Shown: positions 9,501 through 17,636 of the stretch, one piece after another | Numbering within the stretch: the stretch's first letter is position 1 | How the letters are laid out: each line of letters starts with the position of its first letter | Made by a program: the position numbers and the translations under genes | DNA from: Verrucomicrobiota bacterium | Lineage (GTDB): Bacteria > Verrucomicrobiota > Verrucomicrobiia > Limisphaerales > UBA9464 | Direction of reading: 5' to 3' | Assembly: GCA_017309115.1 (NCBI GenBank) | Contig: JAFLEF010000005.1 | Coordinates: 161,100 to 225,099 of the forward strand | DNA length: 64,000 bases | The notes under the pieces: model-generated | Database searches by the model: none | Told to the model about the DNA's origin: nothing | Seen by the model: only the letters and a program-made list of their open reading frames with translations

Positions 9501-12500
9501 GTGGTGGCAAAGAAGAGGCTACTCTCGAGGTCCGAGGGACGATCGAGCTGAAATCGGAAGGAAAACGGCGTCGGGCCACTGTTGCCTTCGTTCGCCTGAA
9601 CCGACACGACCGAGAGTACCGGCCGCGGATCGGCGCTGACGATCGTGACCACGGCGTTGGTCTTGCCCGGGACCGCTCCGCCCACCGGAGTGAGCACCAC
9701 GCGGAAGGTCTCATCGGCCTCAAAGATGCCATCGCCGTTGATGGTGATTGGGATGTGCCGGCTGACCGTTCCCGGCGGAAATTCCAAGCGACCGGTAACC
9801 GGCACAAAGTCCTTATCGGCAACCGCACTACCGGCCACGGTCACGTAATCCACCAGGACCGTTTTGGTGCTGATGGCATTGAGGGCGACTTCCAGTTCCG
9901 CGATGGCCGGTTTTCCACCCTCTTCGGTCACCGTTAAATCCTGAACCAGTCCGACCGCCAGGGCCCGGACATCCAGCGTCGATTCGAAGCGGTTGTTAGC
10001 GAGTGTCAGCTCCGATTCCGCGCGCCCGACGGTGGCGGTTAGGGGATAAATACCCTCGATCAACGGACGGAAGACGACGGTGACGACCGCGTTGCTGCCG
10101 GCGGGGATGGTTCCGAGAGAACCGCGGAGGAAGCCGGCCAGGTTCTGAACCGTTCCCTGGGACGAGGTGACCGACTGGAACTGCATGCCGGGCGGCACGG
10201 CGTTGGTGAACGTGACCGCCGTGGAGTCGCTGCCGATGCTGGTGATAACAAACCGTGAGGTGAAGTCTTCGTCGAGGGCGACGGGTCCGCCGGCGGTCGA
10301 GGTGATCAACAGATCTTCGACACACTTCGGAGCACCGCCACTGGAGGCCAGGGTGGCTATTTCCGACGCGCTGAGAGTCCGGTCGTAGAAGGAGATTTCG
10401 TCGAGGTCGCCCAGGAAACCGTTCCGACCGGAACCTGGAAGTCCGCCCAAGAAGTAGGGCAAGTCCAACGGAATGCTCTCCGCAAAAGTCCTGGTGTCGC
10501 CCAGTTGCCCGTCGCGATAGAAGCGGACCTCGGTCGGCGTGCGAACCAGCGCGACGTGGTGCCATTGTAGGTCGTCGATACGAACTCCGGATTCGACGCC
10601 CGCGATGTCGGTTCGGCCGAAGGAGAGGTTCCCGTTGTTGACCAACTGGAAGTTCCAGCCGCCGGCATCGGCACCCAGAATGCTGCCCGCGCCACCCCAC
10701 AAGGTGGCGGTGCTGAGGGAGGCACGTCGGATCCAACCTTCAATGGTGAACTCGGATCGCTGCAGGGCAGCCACCCCTCCCAGACTCACCCCGGAACCCG
10801 CTTGGCCATTGAGTCGGAGGGCGGTGCCAATTCGTCCGGGAGTGTAACTCAGCCCATTCGTCGCCAATGCGTCCCGACCCGCGATGGTATCCACCGCATT
10901 GCTCTCACCGCGCCACCAAGCGGTTAGCTGTGTGGGAGAGGGAATGCAGGCAGGCCGCACAAGAAAAGAGGCAGAGGCGGAGATTGAATTGTCGTCGTCA
11001 GGGATGCTAGCCGACGCCCTTATCTGATAAAGACCGGTGGTGGTTCCCAGAAAGCGGACCGTAATCTCTGCAGGTGCGTCTTGTGTAAGGGAGTCGGCCG
11101 AGAATGTGAGCACGGTTCCCGCAGACGTCTCGACACTGTCGATCGTACCAATGGAGGTAGTTGCACTGGTGACCACCAACCCAGTAGGCAAGAGGTTAGT
11201 AACGGTTACGGGGACTGGGTTGGTCGAGCTGGTGGCCACCCTTAGCAGATAAGAGACGGGAGTATCGCGGACCACTTCGTTGGGAACTTCGGCAAATCTA
11301 AGCTGAATTCGGGATAAACACTTCCCGAAACTGCCAGCGGCCCAAATCGAATCGATTTCCTCGGGAAAGAGCGGGCGATTATAAATTGAGACTTCATCGA
11401 TGGAACCGATAAACGAATAGTTGAGCCCATTGATTAGGGTTGGATTTGCGCCGATGGCAAACGGGCCGCCAAAGGTGAAGGCGGACCCGATCGTACCCAC
11501 TTCGCGGAGTACGCCATCGACGTAGAATCTTAGGTTTGAGGCGGACTTCGTGACTGCCACGTGGTGCCAATTCAAGTCGGTGATCAGCCTAGCGGTGTCA
11601 TAGCGGATGATACCCACGTGGCTAACCGACAAGTTTCCCTCGTGCAGGAAGGCAAGGGAGTATCCTCCAGAATCCGAGGAGAACAGGCCCGCCCCGGCCT
11701 CGGAGTCAGAAGTACGATCCATTCGGTCCCGCTTAACCCACATTTCAATGGTGAAGTCCTGTAAGTGGAGCGCCTCTGTGTTCGGAATCAGTACCCGCTG
11801 GGCTCCACCTCCGAACTTGAAGCCTTGGTTGACGAACCCATCGCTGTAACTGGCACCGCCACTCAACGAGCCGTCAGCGTCGCCAAATTGATCTTCGGCC
11901 GTACTGTCGCCGCTCCACCATGCGACCAACCCTTCCGGTGGGGGCACACAGGAAGTAGCCAGCGGGCGGATTAGGCTCAGCATTTCTGATGCTGAAAGCG
12001 CCCTTGGATAAAACCCCAATTGATCCAGATCGCCCCAGAATGCGTATCGATTGGCATCAAACTCAACGCCCAAGCCGCCCAAGGCAAAGGGGCCGGTGAA
12101 TTCGTAAGAAGCTGATGTGGTCGTTGAACCGACCGATCTTCCGTCGATGTAGAAGGTCAGAACGGAACCGTCCTTGGTTAGGGCGACATGGTGCCACTCC
12201 AAATCATTCACCCGCCCGTGAAGACTGGAGTTTTCCTTACCAATCCAGCTGTGGAAGAGCGATCCGTCGGCAGCCATACTGAGGGCGAAAGCGCCGCTAG
12301 AACCGGCAAAAATGGCAGCGATGCCCGAAGGATTTTGCGACGCGCGCGTGGTATCCCGTCGGCGAACCCAAGTCTCAACGGTAAAGTTCTGCACTGCGAA
12401 ACGAGGGTCCAGTGGCAATTGGACAAAGTTGCCATCCTCCAGGCGGATCGCATTTCCCGACTTTCCGTCAACGAAGACGGATTCCGCAGCGGAAACTCCA

Positions 12501-12658
12501 ACCAGTCCCGTCACCTCCTCCACAAGGTTAGATTCGAACTGGAAGTTGGCCGTGATGCCGGAGGGTTTTGGCTGATTTTCTCCCCAGAGGGTTGAGGTGA
12601 AAAGAAGCATCAGGATTAGGAACTGACCCAACGAAGGAAATCGTGACGGATAATTCAT
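6545..12658 (-). CDS. Giant secreted multidomain protein (4 LamG, 2 Calx-beta, lamin-tail, DUF11-like)
   Basis: A 2037-residue secreted protein. The ATG at 12658 is preferred over 12706 because a signal peptide follows (FLILMLLFTSTLWGEN). Domains by position (rough residues): LamG/concanavalin-like at 40-230, 243-450, 583-780 and 1576-1790, three introduced by an AWW.G signature and all carrying the WHHVA strand. DUF11/CARDB-like beta domains lie at about 455-570, 790-890 and 1430-1560. Calx-beta repeats lie at 904-1006 and 1016-1129. A lamin-tail-like domain (FTEVAVSPVATVELQNV) lies near 1188-1320. A calcium-binding type 3 repeat (DGDRDGIPD, DLDGDGW) is near 1916-1960. The C-terminus ends in a beta domain with YQLQRR...FYRVIVRQ, common in Verrucomicrobiota secreted proteins. 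Likely a cell-surface or matrix adhesin or glycan-binding protein; no catalytic domain is visible. Confidence 0.88.
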   Translation of the reverse strand: MNYPSRFPSLGQFLILMLLFTSTLWGENQPKPSGITANFQFESNLVEEVTGLVGVSAAESVFVDGKSGNAIRLEDGNFVQLPLDPRFAVQNFTVETWVRRRDTTRASQNPSGIAAIFAGSSGAFALSMAADGSLFHSWIGKENSSLHGRVNDLEWHHVALTKDGSVLTFYIDGRSVGSTTTSASYEFTGPFALGGLGVEFDANRYAFWGDLDQLGFYPRALSASEMLSLIRPLATSCVPPPEGLVAWWSGDSTAEDQFGDADGSLSGGASYSDGFVNQGFKFGGGAQRVLIPNTEALHLQDFTIEMWVKRDRMDRTSDSEAGAGLFSSDSGGYSLAFLHEGNLSVSHVGIIRYDTARLITDLNWHHVAVTKSASNLRFYVDGVLREVGTIGSAFTFGGPFAIGANPTLINGLNYSFIGSIDEVSIYNRPLFPEEIDSIWAAGSFGKCLSRIQLRFAEVPNEVVRDTPVSYLLRVATSSTNPVPVTVTNLLPTGLVVTSATTSIGTIDSVETSAGTVLTFSADSLTQDAPAEITVRFLGTTTGLYQIRASASIPDDDNSISASASFLVRPACIPSPTQLTAWWRGESNAVDTIAGRDALATNGLSYTPGRIGTALRLNGQAGSGVSLGGVAALQRSEFTIEGWIRRASLSTATLWGGAGSILGADAGGWNFQLVNNGNLSFGRTDIAGVESGVRIDDLQWHHVALVRTPTEVRFYRDGQLGDTRTFAESIPLDLPYFLGGLPGSGRNGFLGDLDEISFYDRTLSASEIATLASSGGAPKCVEDLLITSTAGGPVALDEDFTSRFVITSIGSDSTAVTFTNAVPPGMQFQSVTSSQGTVQNLAGFLRGSLGTIPAGSNAVVTVVFRPLIEGIYPLTATVGRAESELTLANNRFESTLDVRALAVGLVQDLTVTEEGGKPAIAELEVALNAISTKTVLVDYVTVAGSAVADKDFVPVTGRLEFPPGTVSRHIPITINGDGIFEADETFRVVLTPVGGAVPGKTNAVVTIVSADPRPVLSVVSVQANEGNSGPTPFSFRFQLDRPSDLESSLFFATTNDSARAPTDFVAASGTLTFAPGQTNQVVEVLVNGDSSIEPNELFFLSLSQESGLTLPRAGTPPPSGTILNDDGLISQVAQFSWETPATAVTAGAPFTASLRALDSQGTVVSNFNSVVSLQAFAGNGRPSGVVFTEVAVSPVATVELQNVTTSPVDLSGWTVAFYDSSRWPAPRASLVLPVDTVVPAGGVFVIAAGSGTGAYPNFRLGQTVSWADRGTPQDPRDVRIGVLLVDPFGSIGDAFLADRAQPEEIYIPVQVRADDWSGPSVAPALSNSTGYRRVPHLARNSRSLADWEFFRDGSLNLGRVNAGFVTPFTDSVPLEVVPNTASAFVDGRWTGPLTIRGYGPAVRLLADDGNGHRGLSTPFPMTVVEDLKVELTAMPLLTAPRFSSQFLMVVTNLGASTASNVTAVLNLGSAYSGHNDDGPAPTLSQGTATRTTVFSPGIGQQTRVTVNFGSIPGQSGATLVYTPAGQASAFSATFPTNVVSTVSLTAEPLEFNLLNNTASVTQELSAVCAAVPAELAAWWKGDSTNSLVNGLVGEPTEGLTYTALGRVNGGFEFNGTNAALQVADHPLLNFAADQPFTLEFWVRLPRNSRQNHTVLSKHRIVDSFIQGYAVVVTNGILVLRTGDGTRTTDWIVSNTDLRDEKWHHVAVGRGGNLSHFGSLDGRWAVISGQPIPGDLRSDAPFRLGEPASQVASDYLQGELDEVQVYRQALTSEAIVASYRAGAHGRCVSEFSLHLIQPRFSNQALGWIPEVPGVVGQPYRMGLELRHSGIASSPVSLAAVPANGVSTLQMKSAIFTAEYDPIVGATRSGVISIPVNGTLSFDLNLVSTNLSNPLSVVIQETGASEKSSSLVIELPLQADGDRDGIPDSVETATGSNPSNAADATSDLDGDGWTAAEEFEAGTSANNAASALRLRIVDGQVVIDALSSRVYQLQRRATVGLTDWEVLQTVWPTTDGPIIIGPLLGQDVSGFYRVIVRQPY

Positions 12659-12817
12659 ACGAAGACTCTGAATCAGGTGTGTCAGGAAGTCGGTTCTGAG
12701 CGGCAAGGCTTAGATTCGAAATCAGAGGTAAACACTGTGCAGGCGGCAGCGCCGGTGCAAGGGTTCATTTGTCCACAGCGACTCTTCGCTGTTCCTCGCC
12801 TTGCCGTTCTCGTCCGA

Positions 12818-15517
12818 TTATTCCACCAAAGTGACGACTTCTACCTCCGTGGGACGTTCCAACTGCAGCACCAGACGGCCCGCCGCGGTGTCCCAGCGGT
12901 GCGGAGAGCTTAGCGGCACTTCGACGCCGTTGAGTTTCACCTGGGGCCTACGGGTGAGCCCCTGAATCAGAATCCAGTGCGGTCGCTTCGGCCAGCCCTC
13001 CACCCGAAACTGGACCGCGTTGGAACGTTCCGCGCCGGGAGTTATGGGTCCCGGGGCGTAGACCCACAGTCCCTGGCGCCGGAACACGCGGAAATCGAAC
13101 AGGGGCGGCGCTCCGTAGGACTGGGCGGCCAAGGGAAACAGGGTGGCCGGATTGATGGGAACCGGATTCCGGAACTGGGCACGTAGATCGTAGCTGTCCG
13201 GAAGAAGACCTTGAAACTTGGGCTCGGTGGCCGGGTGGGTTTGCTGAACTCCCGACTGAGCGATTCCATCCGCCAAGGGAATCCACGGTCCGGAGGGATC
13301 ATGGAAAGCCAGAGGGCGGATCGCTTCGGCATAGACGAGCCCGCACCACTGGACAGGCAGACCAATCCAGTTGGGCGCGATCCACTGGGTCGCTCCCAGC
13401 ACGGGGGTCGTCGCATAGGCTCCGACCGGTGTGGTGGAGGCCTGCAAGTAAACGAAGGGAACCCCCGTCCATGCCCAGTACAACGCTTGCTGAAGAAAAT
13501 CAGCTTCGCCGGTGAGCTCGAATCCCAGGGTGTACGCCCGAACCAAATAGGCGCTGGCGAGAATATCCGGGGTGTGCAGCGGGACTTCCCACGTCTGCGC
13601 ACCCCGCGGAACCGTGTTGCGAAAGCGATCCAAGGCGCGGAGGAGTCGGAGCCCTTCGCGAATCAGATCCCGATCCCCGCCGAACAGTCCTCGCTCCAGG
13701 ATTTGGGTAACGCTGGTGGCCGCCAATCCGTTCGCCTCTTTCGACCAGTGGGTAGAACTGAAGTCAGGCCCACCGGCCGGCGCCGCGTACGGCAGGGATC
13801 CATCAGGATGGAATCGGCTCAGCAGACTCCGACCTTCGGCCCGGGCGGTTGCGACCGCTTCTTCCACGCCTCCATAGACCAGGGGGGCCACCGGATAGCG
13901 AACATGACCGACCATCGCGCTGGCGCGTTGGGCGAGCGGAACCTCGGTCAGGGCTGCCGCCGCCTGGGTTCGTGCCCGGTCGGCCAAGGGTCCCTCCGGC
14001 AAATGGTCCGCCAACCAATCCAGATTCCAGGCGGCATCCACCGCCGGTTGGCTTGAGAACGTGGGGCCCACCGCGTGGCGAAACCGATTGCCGTCGCGAA
14101 TGTCCGAATCGAGCCAACCCCGGACGGTGAGGTCGTAGTAAGCCGCGGCGTCCAGCACCGGCTGGGGCTTTGCCGGAAGTCCATGGCGGGCCACATACGC
14201 CTGAACGGAGGGAATGACGGTTTGGCCTTTTCCACCCAGAAGAGTGGCTCGGAAGGTCAACGGCTCGCTCGCGCGCAGAAGTTCTCCTTCATAGGGTAGG
14301 ATTGAACCGTCCTCCCGCTGGCGCGGATCCGATCCCGGATAGATCACGGCCATCACACTGCCTCCGGAATTAAAGATTCGATCGGGCGTGTCATGCAGCG
14401 CGGCGACCCGACGGGAAGGTTCCCACATTATTCCCAGCCAGCGATTGTCCGCAGCCAGCGACATCAGGGGAAAGGTCAACTTCAAGGAGTCGGGAACTTG
14501 CCGGCGGGCCTGGGCCCCGATGAGATCTCGTTCCGAACTGCTGACTTCGTTTTCCAAGTACTCCACCCCGGCCAGCAGGGCTTGGACCTTGTTCGTTCCG
14601 AAGTTTCCAACTCCCGGATGCACGGCCAGCAAGGGCAGATAGACGACCGACCGATCGGCACTCACCACAATCCGGGTTTCCACGTCCAAAGTTCCGGGTC
14701 CAGCGCCGGGCGTAACGATCTGAGTGAGCTCCCAGTCGGCTCCGTTGGGGTCCTTGGCTCGGGTGACGACGCGAAGCGCCGAACCGTCCTGGGTAATCTC
14801 GGCGGGCTGATCCAATGGCCACCAGCGAACCTCATTTTGGTTCTCGTAGCCGATCAGGGGATGATTGTGGCCGATGGCGAAGCGTTGGCCGGCGACCCGC
14901 ACTTCGAACTCACCCCAGCGTGGGCCCTGAATCCATTCCAAGTCCCCGCTTCGAACCTGCGGTGCGGTTGGGGTCACGACCGGGACGGTCGGCTTGGACC
15001 AGGCAGGTGCGGTCAGCAGAATCCGGGGCGTGAACCCCAAGCGACGAACATGGCAGATGCCGGAAGCGCCGGGTGGATCCAGACGAAAGCGGGTGGCGGC
15101 CCGGAGCGCGGGTAAGGGAACACGGGCGGTGTGCCATTGACCCGCTGGCACCACGAACCGGACCGAACGTTCCTCAGCGGGGCCATCCGACCCACTCGCG
15201 AAAAACAGCTGACCGTTGCCTCCCGTCTCCGAAAACAGCTCCAGTTCCATCCAGAGCGGTTGGAGGGGAGGGAAGTCGCGGCTGGGGCCGACGAAGTAGG
15301 GATCAGCGCCGGTGAGGGTGACCGGCAGTCCTCGCTCGAAGTCAGGCAAGCCTAAGGAGCAATCATGCAGGGCCGACCAACCCGTAGCGTTGGTGATTGT
15401 TCGAAAATCAAACTCCGGCAAGGAACCGCGCCGTTCCGCCGGCCGCGCGGAGAGGGTCGTGACCAGGGAAATCCAGACCAGGAATCCGAAGACAGCGAGG
15501 GGACGACGAACAAGCAT
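12818..15517 (-). CDS. Large secreted protein of unknown function, possible polysaccharide-active
   Basis: An 899-residue protein. The frame is open from a GTG at 15721, but the ATG at 15517 starts directly on a signal peptide (MLVRRPLAVFGFLVWISLVT), so I use it. Residues 30-180 form a beta-rich region and the middle (about 440-760) looks helical. It has repeated aromatic and Asp/Trp-rich segments such as GPDFSSTHWSKEANGLAATS and YWAWTGVPFVYLQ, reminiscent of (alpha/alpha)6-barrel glycosidases and lyases. The last 100 residues are a beta domain. I cannot assign a named family. It is divergent from atpB with a 292-bp gap, and upstream of the giant LamG gene on the same strand (159 bp apart). 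Enzymatic function is inference. Confidence 0.72.
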   Translation of the reverse strand: MLVRRPLAVFGFLVWISLVTTLSARPAERRGSLPEFDFRTITNATGWSALHDCSLGLPDFERGLPVTLTGADPYFVGPSRDFPPLQPLWMELELFSETGGNGQLFFASGSDGPAEERSVRFVVPAGQWHTARVPLPALRAATRFRLDPPGASGICHVRRLGFTPRILLTAPAWSKPTVPVVTPTAPQVRSGDLEWIQGPRWGEFEVRVAGQRFAIGHNHPLIGYENQNEVRWWPLDQPAEITQDGSALRVVTRAKDPNGADWELTQIVTPGAGPGTLDVETRIVVSADRSVVYLPLLAVHPGVGNFGTNKVQALLAGVEYLENEVSSSERDLIGAQARRQVPDSLKLTFPLMSLAADNRWLGIMWEPSRRVAALHDTPDRIFNSGGSVMAVIYPGSDPRQREDGSILPYEGELLRASEPLTFRATLLGGKGQTVIPSVQAYVARHGLPAKPQPVLDAAAYYDLTVRGWLDSDIRDGNRFRHAVGPTFSSQPAVDAAWNLDWLADHLPEGPLADRARTQAAAALTEVPLAQRASAMVGHVRYPVAPLVYGGVEEAVATARAEGRSLLSRFHPDGSLPYAAPAGGPDFSSTHWSKEANGLAATSVTQILERGLFGGDRDLIREGLRLLRALDRFRNTVPRGAQTWEVPLHTPDILASAYLVRAYTLGFELTGEADFLQQALYWAWTGVPFVYLQASTTPVGAYATTPVLGATQWIAPNWIGLPVQWCGLVYAEAIRPLAFHDPSGPWIPLADGIAQSGVQQTHPATEPKFQGLLPDSYDLRAQFRNPVPINPATLFPLAAQSYGAPPLFDFRVFRRQGLWVYAPGPITPGAERSNAVQFRVEGWPKRPHWILIQGLTRRPQVKLNGVEVPLSSPHRWDTAAGRLVLQLERPTEVEVVTLVE

Positions 15518-15706
15518 GCTGATCAATCGGCAGACGGGACGGTTTCGCGCCCCGTTCAATTCACTTCCCGGGCCTGGCTGCTCCTCAGTGGAGGGTCCGA
15601 TTCGCACTCGCGTAGAGGGTGTGATAAGTTCGGGATGGTCTCGCGAGAAAGTTTCGAAAACTCGTCTGGGCCAACCGGGACTCCGAAGTCCCGAAGAAAA
15701 AGCTCT

Positions 15707-15722
15707 TGTGAAAAATTTCACA
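15707..15722. promoter_or_regulatory. CRP/FNR-family operator-like palindrome upstream of atpB
   Basis: The sequence TGTGA-AAAATT-TCACA is a perfect TGTGA-N6-TCACA palindrome, the consensus site of CRP-type regulators. It ends 87 bp before the atpB start codon. The same motif with the same spacer length stands upstream of nuoB at 35216. Regulator identity is inferred from the consensus; no CRP/FNR gene is in the window. Confidence 0.6.
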
Positions 15723-15809
15723 CACGACAGACTCCGCGTCTCTTTCGGGGCTATTCGAGAGGGTACGCTGGGAATTTTCCCCGGACCCGCTCAGTTTCCC
15801 CATCCGACC

Positions 15810-16727
15810 ATGCGTTTCCAGCGATCCATTTTAGCGATTGTTTTCGGCCTCTTGCTGCCGCTCTGCGGATGGGCAGCTGAAGGTCATGGGGAATCCGAAG
15901 AAATGAGCGGTCTGCCGACCGCAGCGCCGGTTCTGTTTAATGTGGGTCCGCTGCCGGTCACCAATTCCATGGTTCTCACTTGGTTTGTGGCGGCGATGAT
16001 CATTCTGGGAGCTCAGTTCGCCATGCGGAAATCCGAAATGATTCCGCACGGGGCCCAAAATTTCTGGGAGTGGTTGGTGGAGGGACTGTACAACTTCCTG
16101 ACGGATTTAATTGGCAGTCACCTGGTTAAAAAGACGTTTTGGTTCTTCGGTTCGCTTTTCATTTTCATCGTGGCGACCAACTGGTCCGGTCTCGTTCCGG
16201 GCGTGGGAACCATCGGCTATGGGGTCCAGACCTCGCACGGGTTCCATGTGACCCAACCTCTCCTTCGTGGAGCTCATGCCGACTTCAACATGACCTTCGC
16301 AATGTCCCTGGTCTTCTTCGCCTTGTGGACGATTTGGGCGATCCAGGAGAACGGGGTCACCGGATTTTTCAAACACATATTCGCGCCGAAGGGTGAGACC
16401 AGTGGTGCTCTGTTTGTGATGATGGTGGTGGTCTTCTTTGCGGTCGGTCTCTTGGAAGTCGTTTCCATTCTGTTCCGGCCGGTTTCCCTGAGCTTCCGTT
16501 TGTACGGCAACATCTTCGCTGGGGAAAACATGTTGGAAGCCATGACCCACCTGGGGGGCCCGATCTGGGGCTGGCTGACGGCGTTGCCGTTCTATTTCAT
16601 GGAACTGATGGTCGGAATCGTTCAGGCCCTGGTCTTCATGCTGCTGACGGCGGTGTTTACCCTGCTGATTTGCTCGCACGATGAATCCGAGGGTCACGGA
16701 CATGCTGAAGGCGACCACGGACATTAA
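15810..16727 (+). CDS. atpB: F0F1 ATP synthase subunit a
   Basis: A 305-residue subunit a of the membrane F0 sector, forming the proton half-channels beside the c-ring. The start is the ATG at 15810 (MRFQRSILAIVFGLLLPLCG); the frame is open far upstream, but that part is non-coding leader. The first 23 residues form a cleavable-signal-like hydrophobic segment followed by a charged stretch. The essential arginine is in SLSFRLYGNIFAGE, and the C-terminal helix with ALVFMLLTAVFTLL is typical. The tail is His/Asp-rich (DESEGHGHAEGDHGH). It is the first gene of a canonical atp operon; no atpI is seen upstream. Upstream is a CRP-type palindrome at 15707-15722. Confidence 0.95.
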   Translation: MRFQRSILAIVFGLLLPLCGWAAEGHGESEEMSGLPTAAPVLFNVGPLPVTNSMVLTWFVAAMIILGAQFAMRKSEMIPHGAQNFWEWLVEGLYNFLTDLIGSHLVKKTFWFFGSLFIFIVATNWSGLVPGVGTIGYGVQTSHGFHVTQPLLRGAHADFNMTFAMSLVFFALWTIWAIQENGVTGFFKHIFAPKGETSGALFVMMVVVFFAVGLLEVVSILFRPVSLSFRLYGNIFAGENMLEAMTHLGGPIWGWLTALPFYFMELMVGIVQALVFMLLTAVFTLLICSHDESEGHGHAEGDHGH

Positions 16728-16793
16728 CACTTTCGACCGTCAGACGGTGGCATGACTGCCGGGGCGGCCGAACACAACACAACACGCAATACT

Positions 16794-17003
16794 ATGATGC
16801 TCGCAGAAATCTCCGGAAATATTCACGTCGCCGCCGCGTGCTTTGCCGCCGCCATCGCCGTGGGCATTATCGGCAAGAGCGCTTCCGAAGCGGTCGGCCG
16901 TAATCCCGGCGCCGCAACGAAGATCCTCGTCCAGGCGATTTTGAGCACGGCCTTCGCCGAAGGCGTCGTGTTCTTCGCGCTGTTCCTCTGGAACGGCAAG
17001 TGA
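16794..17003 (+). CDS. atpE: F0F1 ATP synthase subunit c
   Basis: A 69-residue proteolipid of two transmembrane helices forming the rotor ring. Tandem ATGs at 16794 and 16797 are both possible starts; the in-frame ATG at 16752 would add a hydrophilic leader without precedent. The polar loop is GRNPGAA (Arg36-Asn37-Pro38) and the proton-carrying carboxylate is Glu56 in AFAEGVVFF. The serine that follows the glutamate in sodium-type rings is Gly57 and the helix-1 glutamine is absent, so this is a proton-type ring. The usual GxGxGxG of helix 1 is changed to AxAxAxG (Ala18, Ala20, Ala22, Gly24). Such alanine-rich helix packing is known from alkaliphilic Bacillus and affects ring size there. Confidence 0.93.
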   Translation: MMLAEISGNIHVAAACFAAAIAVGIIGKSASEAVGRNPGAATKILVQAILSTAFAEGVVFFALFLWNGK

Positions 17004-17061
17004 TCGCCCGGCGCGGGGCGCAGACGTTCCGCGCCAAAATTTTCCCAGTCACACTCGTTGT

Positions 17062-17613
17062 ATGAGCCAATCCCTTCTTTTTGCCGCCGCCGCTGCGGAG
17101 CCGGGCGCCGTGGAACAGATTGCCCTGACCTTCGGAGCCAATTGGCCGGCGCTGATCTCCAATATCATCAGCTTCACGCTCGTGGCGCTGCTGTTGAAGA
17201 AGTTCGCCTTCGGCCCGATTCAGGCAATGCTGCACGAGCGGAGCGCCCGGATCGAAGAAGGCTTGGCCAACGCCGAGAAGATCAAAGCCGAACTGGCCGG
17301 TGCCCAGAACAAGGCTAAGGAAATCATCAATCAGGCCAGCGCCCAAGGGACCAAGATGATCGAAGAAGCCCGGGCGGCGATGGCGGCTGAGAACGAACGC
17401 AGCCGTCAGCAGGCAGTGGCCGATGCCCAGGATATTCTCGCCAAGGCCCGGATGGCCGGTGAGACCGAACTCGCGCGACTCAAGTCGGAGCTCCGCAAGG
17501 AAGTCACCCGCCTCGTCGTCGAGACCAGCGCCAAGGTCACCGCCGAGGTCCTGACGGTGGACCAGAAGACGCGGTTGGCGGACGACACCAATCGTTTGCT
17601 GGCCAATAACTGA
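17062..17613 (+). CDS. atpF: F0F1 ATP synthase subunit b
   Basis: A 183-residue peripheral-stalk subunit. It has one transmembrane helix (LISNIISFTLVALLLKKFAF, about residues 30-50) and a long charged, alanine-rich helix that forms the dimeric stator coiled coil (RSARIEEGLANAEKIKAELA onward). The first 25 residues before the membrane span are somewhat longer than in E. coli and look signal-like (SLLFAAAAAEPGAVEQ). The C-terminus would contact subunit delta. It sits 58 bp after atpE and 23 bp before atpH. One b-type subunit is present; no b' gene is seen. Confidence 0.94.
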   Translation: MSQSLLFAAAAAEPGAVEQIALTFGANWPALISNIISFTLVALLLKKFAFGPIQAMLHERSARIEEGLANAEKIKAELAGAQNKAKEIINQASAQGTKMIEEARAAMAAENERSRQQAVADAQDILAKARMAGETELARLKSELRKEVTRLVVETSAKVTAEVLTVDQKTRLADDTNRLLANN

Positions 17614-17636
17614 GCGGACCGGACATCGTCCCGACC

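Noticed and set aside
16794-17003. Possible sodium-dependent ATP synthase
   Set aside because: The residue after the c-subunit carboxylate is Gly, not Ser/Thr, and the helix-1 Gln ligand is absent, so sodium binding is not supported.
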